This document shows positions 1 through 6,020 of a stretch of DNA of 13,724 nucleotides, piece after piece (the first letter of the stretch is position 1; the number at the start of each line of letters is the position of its first letter). Both the position numbers and the translations under genes were made by a program. The notes below the pieces were generated by a model. The model ran no database searches. It was not told the origin of the DNA and was given only the letters and a program-made list of their open reading frames with translations. The DNA is taken from contig JBAZOB010000030.1 in NCBI GenBank assembly GCA_041648895.1, positions 1 through 13,724 of the forward strand, given 5' to 3'. The DNA comes from JBAZOB01 sp041648895. Lineage in GTDB: Bacteria; Patescibacteriota; JAHJAL01.

Positions 1-2
1 CT

Positions 3-794
3 CTCAATATCATTAGAAAAATGTATGAGCCTTTTGAGCAACAAAATGTCCCTTTACTGGTCATGGATCCGATCAGTGCCGAACTGACCAAATATGCCGC
101 CAATTGCATGCTGGCCACCCGCATCTCCTTTATGAATGATCTAGCCGATCTCTGTGAAAAAATCGGTGGTGATATTGAATATATCCGACAAGGCATTGGC
201 ACCGATCAACGCATCGGCCCCGATTTTTTACAGGCCGGCCTGGGTTATGGCGGCTCCTGTTTTCCCAAAGACATTCAAGCCCTAATTCATGTCGCCCAAG
301 CGCACGATCATCAACTCCGGGTCATTCCGGCCGCGGCTCAAGTTAACGACTATCAGCAGCACAGTTTATTTCATAAAATAAATAATTATTTTACCGGACA
401 ATTAAAAGATAAAAAAATAGCTATTTGGGGTTTAGCTTTCAAACCCGGTACCGACGACATGCGGAGCTCACCCGCCATTTTACTCATCAATCGACTGTTA
501 TCCGCCGGCGCCCAAGTCTCAGTCAGTGATCCGCAAGCCATCAATGCCGCCCGCGCCATTTTCTCGGACAAAATTACCTATTACCCCGACCATCTTGATA
601 CCATCGACAATGTCGATAGTCTAATCATTGTCACCAACTGGCCCCAATACCAAACCCCAGATTTTGCCTTCCTTAAAAGTCAAATGCGTTCCCCCGTTAT
701 TTTTGACGGCCGCAACCTCTATTCGCCCGATCAGATGAAAAATCTAGGATTTGAATATTTCAGCGTGGGGAGGAAAGCCCCTTTCTTGCTATAA
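3..794 (+). CDS. ugd: UDP-glucose 6-dehydrogenase, C-terminal part (5' end outside window)
   Basis: Oxidises UDP-glucose to UDP-glucuronate with NAD+ in the cytoplasm, feeding surface polysaccharide synthesis. The frame is open to the window edge, so the N-terminal Rossmann NAD-binding domain is missing and the Met at 21 is internal. Counting from that Met, residues 21-45 match the family's central helix (ELTKYAANCM, with the conserved Lys and Asn), and GYGGSCFPKD at 75-84 holds the catalytic Cys80. A C-terminal UDP-binding domain follows, with the signature GLAFKPGTDDMRSSPA around 137-152. Full-length relatives have about 430-450 residues, so roughly the last 60% is present. A rhamnose cluster follows 34 bp downstream on the same strand, which supports a polysaccharide role. 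A GDP-mannose or UDP-ManNAc dehydrogenase of the same superfamily is less likely given the residues around the Cys. Confidence 0.93.
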   Translation, partial: LNIIRKMYEPFEQQNVPLLVMDPISAELTKYAANCMLATRISFMNDLADLCEKIGGDIEYIRQGIGTDQRIGPDFLQAGLGYGGSCFPKDIQALIHVAQAHDHQLRVIPAAAQVNDYQQHSLFHKINNYFTGQLKDKKIAIWGLAFKPGTDDMRSSPAILLINRLLSAGAQVSVSDPQAINAARAIFSDKITYYPDHLDTIDNVDSLIIVTNWPQYQTPDFAFLKSQMRSPVIFDGRNLYSPDQMKNLGFEYFSVGRKAPFLL

Positions 795-795
795 T
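787..795 (+). promoter_or_regulatory. Candidate extended -10 promoter for the rfb genes
   Basis: TGCTATAAT, a perfect extended -10 (TGnTATAAT), overlaps the stop codon of the dehydrogenase gene and lies about 34 nt upstream of the rfbC ATG. No convincing -35 hexamer is present at normal spacing, as expected for an extended -10 promoter. It could start an rfbCB transcript independent of the upstream gene. Motif inspection only. Confidence 0.4.
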
Positions 796-828
796 ATAAA
801 TAATTGAAATTACATTAAATATTAAAAA

Positions 829-1284
829 ATGATTAACGGCGTTACAATTAAAAAAATTGTTCGTCACAGCGACGACCGGGGATTTTTTAGTGAAATTATT
901 AAGCTGGGGGAGGATACATTTATTGAAGTTAAACAAACTAGTTATACCCAAACTTATCCCGGCGTCATTAAGGCTTTTCATTGGCATAAAGAACAATATG
1001 ATATCTGGTTCCCGGTGGCCGGCAACATCCAAATTGTCTTACATGATCTCCGACCAGACTCGCCCACTTATCAGGAAACCCAGGTTATTTACGCCGGCGA
1101 AGACAATCCATTATTAATATTAATCCCCCCCCACGTCGCCCACGGCTATCGCGTTTTAGGCCACCAACCCGCCACCCTTTTTTATCACACCTCCGCCGCC
1201 TACGACCCGGAGAATCGCGATGAAGAACGAATTGCCTTTGACGACCCCAACATTGGGTTTGATTGGGAGACAAAAAATAAATAA
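829..1284 (+). CDS. rfbC: dTDP-4-dehydrorhamnose 3,5-epimerase family protein (short RmlC-like cupin)
   Basis: Expected to epimerise C3 and C5 of dTDP-4-keto-6-deoxyglucose, third step of dTDP-L-rhamnose synthesis, cytoplasmic. At 151 residues it is shorter than typical RmlC (about 180). Visible cupin features: DDRGFFSE (15-22), VIKAFHWHKEQ (46-56; His51 aligns with the usual catalytic His), LHDLRPDSPTY (71-81), PPHVAHGYRVL (100-110), and a C-terminal YDPENRDEERIAFDDP (125-140) that resembles the RmlC end. It departs from classical RmlC: the usual RGLH is KAFH, and the Lys that normally follows in the Q-x-K motif is Asp58. The exact reaction is therefore less certain than the fold. Lying between a nucleotide-sugar dehydrogenase and rfbB, with no other rfbC visible, supports the epimerase role. 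No Shine-Dalgarno is visible. The alternative is a related nucleotide-sugar isomerase. Confidence 0.75.
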   Translation: MINGVTIKKIVRHSDDRGFFSEIIKLGEDTFIEVKQTSYTQTYPGVIKAFHWHKEQYDIWFPVAGNIQIVLHDLRPDSPTYQETQVIYAGEDNPLLILIPPHVAHGYRVLGHQPATLFYHTSAAYDPENRDEERIAFDDPNIGFDWETKNK

Positions 1285-1286
1285 TT

Positions 1287-2252
1287 ATGAAACTTCTCAT
1301 CACCGGTGGAGCCGGCTTTATTGGCTCCAACTTTATTCACTACATCATCAAAAATTATCCTGATTATGAAATTATTAATCTGGATAATTTAACCTATGCC
1401 GGCAATTTGGATAATTTAAAGTCGATCGCCAGTGATCCTCATTATCAGTTCATTAAAGGTGATATTGGTGACCAGCAATTAGTTAATAGTGTAGTTAAAG
1501 AAGTCGATATCATTGTCCATTTCGCCGCCGAGTCGCATGTTGACCGCTCCATCAAAGATTCATCGGCTTTTATTCAAACCAATGTGGTTGGCACCCATAC
1601 TTTATTGGAAGCCGCTTTGCGTAATGGTTTAAAACGATTCCACCATATTTCCACCGACGAGGTTTTTGGCTCGCTCGGCCCCGACGATCCACCATTCAAT
1701 GAAAATACTTCTTACGACCCACACAGTCCCTATAGCGCCTCCAAAGCCGCTTCCGACCACCTGGTCCGAGCCTATTTTCATACTTACCAGCTACCCATCA
1801 CTATTTCCAATTGTTCCAACAACTACGGCCCCTACCATTTTCCCGAAAAAATCATCCCCTTATTTATTACCAGTCTCTTACAAGGTAAAAAAATACCGCT
1901 CTATGGTGATGGCCAAAATATTCGTGATTGGCTCTATGTGGAGGATCATTGTCGCGCCATTGATAAAATCATTCATTCCGGTCGGATTGGTCAAACTTAC
2001 TGTATTGGCGGTGGCCAGGAATTGACCAACGAGCAATTAACCAATAAAATACTCAATCAATTAGACCAAAGTGAAGATATGATCGAATATGTCACTGATC
2101 GTCCCGGCCACGACCGACGCTACGCCATCGATTTTTCCAAAATAAAAAACGAGCTCGGCTGGCAACCGACGGTGGATTTTGACACTGGGCTAGCATTGAC
2201 TATTAAATGGTATCGAGACCATAAAAATTGGTGGCGGAATATTCCTAATTAA
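1287..2252 (+). CDS. rfbB: dTDP-glucose 4,6-dehydratase
   Basis: Converts dTDP-glucose to dTDP-4-keto-6-deoxyglucose, second step of the rhamnose pathway. It is an extended short-chain dehydrogenase with a tightly bound NAD+. The N-terminal Rossmann motif is TGGAGFIGSNF (6-16) and the acidic loop LDNLTYAGN (32-40) is typical of RmlB. The dehydratase triad Thr123-Asp124-Glu125 lies in ISTDEVFG, and the catalytic Tyr149 and Lys153 in YSASK. Substrate-binding SNNYGPYHFPEKIIPLFI (177-194) and YGDGQNIRDWLYVED (206-220) are fully conserved in style. The length of 321 residues is normal. The start is 2 bp after the rfbC stop and has no Shine-Dalgarno, so translational coupling with rfbC is likely. 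This is the most confidently identified gene of the cluster. Confidence 0.97.
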   Translation: MKLLITGGAGFIGSNFIHYIIKNYPDYEIINLDNLTYAGNLDNLKSIASDPHYQFIKGDIGDQQLVNSVVKEVDIIVHFAAESHVDRSIKDSSAFIQTNVVGTHTLLEAALRNGLKRFHHISTDEVFGSLGPDDPPFNENTSYDPHSPYSASKAASDHLVRAYFHTYQLPITISNCSNNYGPYHFPEKIIPLFITSLLQGKKIPLYGDGQNIRDWLYVEDHCRAIDKIIHSGRIGQTYCIGGGQELTNEQLTNKILNQLDQSEDMIEYVTDRPGHDRRYAIDFSKIKNELGWQPTVDFDTGLALTIKWYRDHKNWWRNIPN

Positions 2253-2279
2253 TGAGTTGTGCTAATTAGTTATTTCCCC

Positions 2280-2406
2280 TGTCATCCCCGCCTTGAGCGG
2301 GGATCTCATCAACAAGAATGTAATAAACGCGTTACATATGAGATCCCCGCTAACCCACCCCACCAATCTAACGAGTTGGCGGGGACCCCGGAAGGCGGGG
2401 ATGACA
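2280..2406. repeat. REPIN-like palindromic element, long copy (copy 1)
   Basis: The element is bounded by a perfect 15-bp terminal inverted repeat, TGTCATCCCCGCCTT at 2280-2294 and its complement at 2392-2406. The left end also folds alone (ATCCCCGC-cttga-GCGGGGAT, 2284-2304). An internal AT-rich part (about 2305-2343) nearly matches copy 2 at 3390-3478. Relative to copy 2 it carries about 39 extra bases near the right end that create two more hairpins: TCCCCGCTAAC/GTTGGCGGGGA (2344-2354 with 2375-2385, one G-T wobble) and CCCCG-gaagg-CGGGG (2386-2400). No target-site duplication is evident. It fills most of the 198-bp gap between rfbB and rfbD. Confidence 0.85.
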
Positions 2407-2450
2407 CATAAAGACATTAATTCACACCACTCACTAATTATTATTTATTT

Positions 2451-3356
2451 ATGTCCCAAAAAATATTAATCATCGGCAGTCAGGGCATGCTTGGGCAAGA
2501 GCTGGTCCGGTTATTTAGTGGGGATGATCAATACAAAGTAATTGGTTGGGATCGAAATGAAATTGATATTACTCAAGGATTCCGCCCCGGGCGGACAAGT
2601 CTCAAGGATCAAGTTTCAAGTTTGATGCCAAATATTATCATTAATGCGGCGGCGTATAATAACGTTGACCAATGCGAAAATGACGAAATTGAATATCAAA
2701 AGGCAAAATTATTAAACGGTCAGGCGCCTGGCAATTTGGCCGCCATTGCCAAAGAGCTGGGCGCGATTTTTGTCCATTATTCGACTGACTACGTTTTCAG
2801 TGGCCATAAAGATAAGCCTGAATTTATGGAAAATGATGAACCCAACCCCATTTCCAATTATGGTCATTCCAAATTATTGGGCGAACAAGCTGTCCAAGAA
2901 AGCGGCGATAAATATTATATTATCCGCCTGGCCCGCCTATTTGGCCGTCCGGCCGCGTCAGAAAATGCCAAGCGTAGTTTTTTTGATACCATGCTGGCTC
3001 TCGGGCGTAAAATGGCGGCGGAAAATAAAGAATTATCCGTTGTTGACGAAGAAGTCAGTTGTTTTACCTACGCGCCCGACCTGGCTCAAGCCACCAAAGA
3101 TATCATTGAACAAAGCCAACCGATTGGTATTTACCATGTGACCAATCAGGAGGCCGTTACCTGGTTTACCGCTGCCCAAACTTTATTTAAACTGGCCAAT
3201 ATTGATGTTAAACTAAAACCAGTCAGTGCTCATGATTTCCCCCGCCCCGCCCCCCGACCGAAATATTCTATTCTTAAAAATACCAAACTACCCGCTCTTC
3301 GTGGTTATCAAGAAGCGTTGTCGGAATATTTGTTGAGTAGACAAATTAATAATTAA
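2451..3356 (+). CDS. rfbD: dTDP-4-dehydrorhamnose reductase
   Basis: Reduces dTDP-4-dehydro-L-rhamnose to dTDP-L-rhamnose, last step of the pathway, using NAD(P)H. The Rossmann motif GSQGMLG is at 9-15, NAAAYNNVDQCE at 65-76 is the family's NAAAYTxVDxAE, STDYVF is at 111-116, and the catalytic Tyr137-x3-Lys141 lies in NYGHSK. A C-terminal substrate-binding segment reads RPAPRPKYSILKNTKL (265-280). Length (301) is normal. The loop between DIT (39-41) and NIIINAAAY looks about 5-6 residues longer than usual, and the DNA encoding it (2596-2624) is a 7-bp periodic repeat also found outside genes at 7795-7900. The gene has no Shine-Dalgarno and is flanked on both sides by REPIN-like elements in the same orientation, separating it from rfbB and rfbA. 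Confidence 0.94.
   Translation: MSQKILIIGSQGMLGQELVRLFSGDDQYKVIGWDRNEIDITQGFRPGRTSLKDQVSSLMPNIIINAAAYNNVDQCENDEIEYQKAKLLNGQAPGNLAAIAKELGAIFVHYSTDYVFSGHKDKPEFMENDEPNPISNYGHSKLLGEQAVQESGDKYYIIRLARLFGRPAASENAKRSFFDTMLALGRKMAAENKELSVVDEEVSCFTYAPDLAQATKDIIEQSQPIGIYHVTNQEAVTWFTAAQTLFKLANIDVKLKPVSAHDFPRPAPRPKYSILKNTKLPALRGYQEALSEYLLSRQINN
2596..2624 (+). repeat. Heptanucleotide repeat tract inside rfbD
   Basis: Four 7-bp units, aagtctc, aaggatc, aagtttc, aagtttg, run in tandem within the rfbD coding sequence. The 21 bases at 2603-2623 are identical to 7795-7815 in the intergenic array upstream of rpmF. The tract encodes roughly SLKDQVSSL (residues 50-58). It is preceded by a small GC palindrome, TCCGCCC-c-GGGCGGA, at 2581-2595. 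Confidence 0.75.
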
Positions 3357-3389
3357 CGAGTGGAATGAATTATACAAATAACTCTTGAT

Positions 3390-3478
3390 TGTCATCCCCG
3401 CCTTGAGCGGGGATCTCATCATCAAGAACGTAAATAAACGCATTACATATGAGATCCCCGCTCAAGGCGGGGATGACA
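3390..3478. repeat. REPIN-like palindromic element, short copy (copy 2)
   Basis: An 89-bp element with a perfect 30-bp inverted repeat: arms 3390-3419 and 3449-3478 around a 29-nt AT-rich centre. Each arm is itself a small palindrome (ATCCCCGC-cttga-GCGGGGAT), so the sequence can fold as one long hairpin or as two REP-type hairpins. That is the architecture of a REP doublet (REPIN). The same outer sequence and centre occur in copy 1 at 2280-2406. It fills most of the 162-bp rfbD-rfbA gap. Confidence 0.9.
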
Positions 3479-3500
3479 TGCAAACTAATCATATTATTAT
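3473..3500 (+). promoter_or_regulatory. Candidate promoter for rfbA using the end of the REPIN-like element
   Basis: ATGACA (3473-3478, one mismatch to TTGACA) is the terminal sequence of the palindromic element. It lies 16 bp upstream of TATTAT (3495-3500, one mismatch to TATAAT). Transcription would start near 3507, leaving only about 12 nt before the rfbA ATG. Motif inspection only. Confidence 0.33.
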
Positions 3501-3518
3501 TAATTATTCATTATCCTC

Positions 3519-4307
3519 ATGTCCCACCAAATCAAAGGCATTATTCTGGCCGGCGGCTTCGCCACCAGATTATACCCATCAACCTTGGTTACGTCTAAAC
3601 AATTATTACCGGTCTATGATCGACCGATGATTTTTTACCCTTTGAATACACTGATCAAAGCCGGAATTAAGGATATACTAATAATTGTCACACCCGAACA
3701 CGCCGGTGATTTTATCAATCTTTTAGGTTCCTTGTTGGAAAAATACGGCATCACCCTGTCTTTCAAAGTTCAGTCCTATCCGGGCGGTCTGCCGGAAGCC
3801 TTCATCTTGGGTGAAAATCATATCGATAATCATCACGTCGCCCTGATTCTTGGCGACAATATTTTTGAAGATGATTTTAGTTCTGTCATCAATAATTTCC
3901 AATCCGGCGCCCATGTTTTTGCCAAAAAGGTGGCTGATCCGGAGCGTTTTGGGGTGGTCAAATTTAATCAAGCTGGAAAAGCCGAACAAATCATTGAAAA
4001 ACCAACCAACTTTATTTCTGATTACGCCATTACCGGCCTATATTTGTATGACCACCGCGTAGTTGAAATTGCCAAAAACCTCCAACCTTCTCCCCGCGGC
4101 GAAATTGAAATTGTTGATCTGCACAATTATTATCTCAAGCAAAATGAACTCAATGTCACTGTTTTTGACGGTGCCTGGATGGATGCCGGCACCCACGATG
4201 CCCTGCTAACTGCCTCCAATTTGGTCAAAGAAAGAAAAATCAACCAAAAATTTGATCCGATTATTGATGAAGCGGTCAAATTACTCTATCCTCGCTCTAA
4301 ACTGTAG
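3519..4307 (+). CDS. rfbA: Glucose-1-phosphate thymidylyltransferase (sugar nucleotidyltransferase)
   Basis: Couples glucose-1-phosphate and dTTP to dTDP-glucose and pyrophosphate, first step of the rhamnose pathway. The signature ILAGGFATRLYPST (9-22) is followed by SKQLLPVYDRPMIFYPL (26-42), then LILGDNIF (108-115) with the metal-binding Asp, FGVVKF, EKPTNFISDYAITGLYLYD, EIEIVDLHNYYL, and WMDAGTHDALL near 220, all in RfbA order. Two oddities: the motif GGxGTRL reads GGFATRL (third Gly to Ala), and at 262 residues it lacks about 25-35 C-terminal residues found in enterobacterial RfbA, as is common in shorter relatives. No Shine-Dalgarno is visible. The last 27 bp overlap the end of the oppositely oriented ComM gene. 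Confidence 0.92.
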   Translation: MSHQIKGIILAGGFATRLYPSTLVTSKQLLPVYDRPMIFYPLNTLIKAGIKDILIIVTPEHAGDFINLLGSLLEKYGITLSFKVQSYPGGLPEAFILGENHIDNHHVALILGDNIFEDDFSSVINNFQSGAHVFAKKVADPERFGVVKFNQAGKAEQIIEKPTNFISDYAITGLYLYDHRVVEIAKNLQPSPRGEIEIVDLHNYYLKQNELNVTVFDGAWMDAGTHDALLTASNLVKERKINQKFDPIIDEAVKLLYPRSKL

Positions 4308-5798
4308 CGCTTCCGCCAGGCAATTACTGGTGATGCGGTCAAGGCCTGATAAGTCAGCAATGGTGCGGCTGATTTTTAGAAGACGATGATAGGAGCGAGC
4401 GGAAAGATTGAGTTTATCCACGGCTGATTTTAAGATATTGACGGCGGCGGGGTCGAGCGGACAGTATTTTTCCACTTCTTGGGGGGACATTTCGGCATTG
4501 GTGATGGTGGAAGAACTTTGAAAACGGGAATTTTGGATGGTGCGAGTGGTGGCGACACGGCTACTTATATCAGCGGAAGTGGCGATTGGTTTAGAGTTTT
4601 GCAATTCTTGATAGTTAAGTCGGGGTACTTCGATGTGTAAATCAATTCGATCCAAGAGGGGACCGGAAATTTTTTTCTGATAATTAATAATTTTAATCGG
4701 GGTACAACTGCATTGACGGTCGGGATCGGTGGCATAGCCGCAGGGACAGGGGTTCATGGCGGCGATGAGAATAAAAGAAGCGGGAAATTGGAGGGTGCCG
4801 GCGGCCCGGCTGACGGTGATAATGCCGTCTTCCAAAGGTTGACGCAAGGCTTCCAGGCTGGCACGGGAAAATTCGGGAAATTCATCCAGAAAGAGGACCC
4901 CTCGGTGCGATAGACTAATCTCACCCGGGCGGGGAACTTTGCCGCCACCCACCAGGGCGGCGGATGAGCAGGTATGGTGTGGTTTACGAAAAGGACGTTG
5001 GGTAATCAATGAGGTCTGACCGAGCATCAGACCGGCCACGCTATAAATTCTGGTCACTTCCAACATTTCTCCTTTGGTCATGGGTGGTAAAATGGATGGT
5101 AGGCTACGAGCCATCAGGGTTTTGCCGGACCCAGGTGGGCCGGAAAGTAACACATTGTGCCCGCCGGCGGCCGCGATTTCCAGGGCCCGTTTAGCTTGAG
5201 CTTGGCCTTTGATATGAGCCATATCGAAAGCATGCTTTTGTTCATGATTGATGATTTTGTCTAAATTGATCCGAAACGGAGAAATTTTGGATTGACCGGC
5301 GAGGTGTCCAATCAGTTGTGTCAGATTTTGCAGCGGATAGATTTCCAATTCATCAATCAAGCTGGCCTCAGCGGCATTGGCGGCGGGAAGAAATATTTTT
5401 TTAAATCCCCGCGCCCGGGCCATAATAGCCAATGACAAGGCGCCGCTACCAGGCCGTAATTCGCCGCTAAGTGATAATTCACCATAGAAAATACTATCAT
5501 GAGTATTAAATTTTAGATGACCATCGGCCAATAACAGGCCCATCGCGATCGGTAAATCATAACCCGAACCCTGTTTACGGATATCGGCCGGCGCCAAGTT
5601 AACAGTCAGCCGCCGGTGGGGTAATTCAATGCCGGCATTCAAAATAGCCGCCCGGATGCGATCTTTTGACTCTTCAACTTCTTTAGCCGGCAGTCCAACC
5701 ATAAAAAAACGGGCTTGTCCTTTGCCAATATCCACCTCCACTTCAATCAATTCACATTCCAGACCAATAATGGCACCAGAATAAGTGGTGGCTAACAT
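4281..5798 (-). CDS. comM: YifB/ComM family Mg-chelatase-like AAA+ ATPase
   Basis: A cytoplasmic AAA+ protein. Characterised ComM proteins are helicases that extend branch migration during natural transformation. Of 505 residues, the N-terminal half is a Lon-protease-like S5 fold domain (about 20-165, with VGLPAKEVEESKDRIRAA and NLAPADIRKQGSGYDLPIA). The AAA+ core has Walker A GPPGSGKT (220-227), Walker B VLFLDEF (301-307) and the RPFRKPHHTCSSAALVGGG insert. A cysteine cluster, PCPCG then CSC (350-365), probably binds zinc, followed by SGPLLDRIDLHIEVP (378-392). The C-terminal Mg-chelatase domain (about 410-505) includes LSARSYHRLLKISRTIADL. Length and motifs are canonical. The start is supported by an AAGGAG site 6 nt upstream (5805-5810 on the + strand). 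It is transcribed toward rfbA with overlapping 3' ends and divergently from the next gene. Confidence 0.96.
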   Translation of the reverse strand: MLATTYSGAIIGLECELIEVEVDIGKGQARFFMVGLPAKEVEESKDRIRAAILNAGIELPHRRLTVNLAPADIRKQGSGYDLPIAMGLLLADGHLKFNTHDSIFYGELSLSGELRPGSGALSLAIMARARGFKKIFLPAANAAEASLIDELEIYPLQNLTQLIGHLAGQSKISPFRINLDKIINHEQKHAFDMAHIKGQAQAKRALEIAAAGGHNVLLSGPPGSGKTLMARSLPSILPPMTKGEMLEVTRIYSVAGLMLGQTSLITQRPFRKPHHTCSSAALVGGGKVPRPGEISLSHRGVLFLDEFPEFSRASLEALRQPLEDGIITVSRAAGTLQFPASFILIAAMNPCPCGYATDPDRQCSCTPIKIINYQKKISGPLLDRIDLHIEVPRLNYQELQNSKPIATSADISSRVATTRTIQNSRFQSSSTITNAEMSPQEVEKYCPLDPAAVNILKSAVDKLNLSARSYHRLLKISRTIADLSGLDRITSNCLAEALQFRARIE

Positions 5799-5812
5799 GA
5801 ATGGCTCCTTTT

Positions 5813-5868
5813 TAGAAAATATAAATTAGAAAATATAAATATGATTATCAAATGTATAAAATAATCAT
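5813..5868. repeat. AT-rich tandem repeat and dyad in the divergent comM/DUF2207 spacer
   Basis: An exact 14-bp tandem duplication (TAGAAAATATAAAT at 5813-5826 and 5827-5840) is directly followed by an 8-bp inverted repeat ATGATTAT/ATAATCAT (5841-5848 and 5861-5868, 12-bp spacer). It lies just upstream of the comM ribosome binding site and could be part of its promoter or an operator. I do not recognise a binding site. Confidence 0.55.
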
Positions 5869-5956
5869 AATGTTTGAATGATAAAGCGCATTTAAATAAA
5901 TTATTAAAAACAACTTAAAAACCCCAAAAAGTATTCGATTTTTCACTTTAGAATCA

Positions 5957-5985
5957 TTAAACTATATTAGTTTTTGGTATATGAT
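5957..5985 (+). promoter_or_regulatory. Weak candidate promoter for the DUF2207 gene
   Basis: TTAAAC (5957-5962), 17-bp spacer, TATGAT (5980-5985, one mismatch to consensus). The start point would be near 5992, about 29 nt before the ATG. The -35 match is poor, so this is tentative. Confidence 0.28.
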
Positions 5986-6020
5986 AAAGGAGTAGAACCT
6001 CGATCTCATTAATTAATAAC

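Noticed and set aside
21..23. Met at 21 as the true start of the UDP-glucose dehydrogenase
   Set aside because: The frame stays open to the window edge and the protein lacks its N-terminal NAD domain, so the gene begins outside the window.
2280..3478. Composite transposon with rfbD as cargo
   Set aside because: There is no transposase, no target duplication, and rfbD is an expected member of the operon with base composition like its neighbours. Independent insertion of two small elements is simpler.
3385..3630. 81-residue + strand frame spanning the REPIN-like element and the start of rfbA
   Set aside because: It is mostly palindrome sequence and then rfbA in the wrong frame, with no ribosome binding site or domain.
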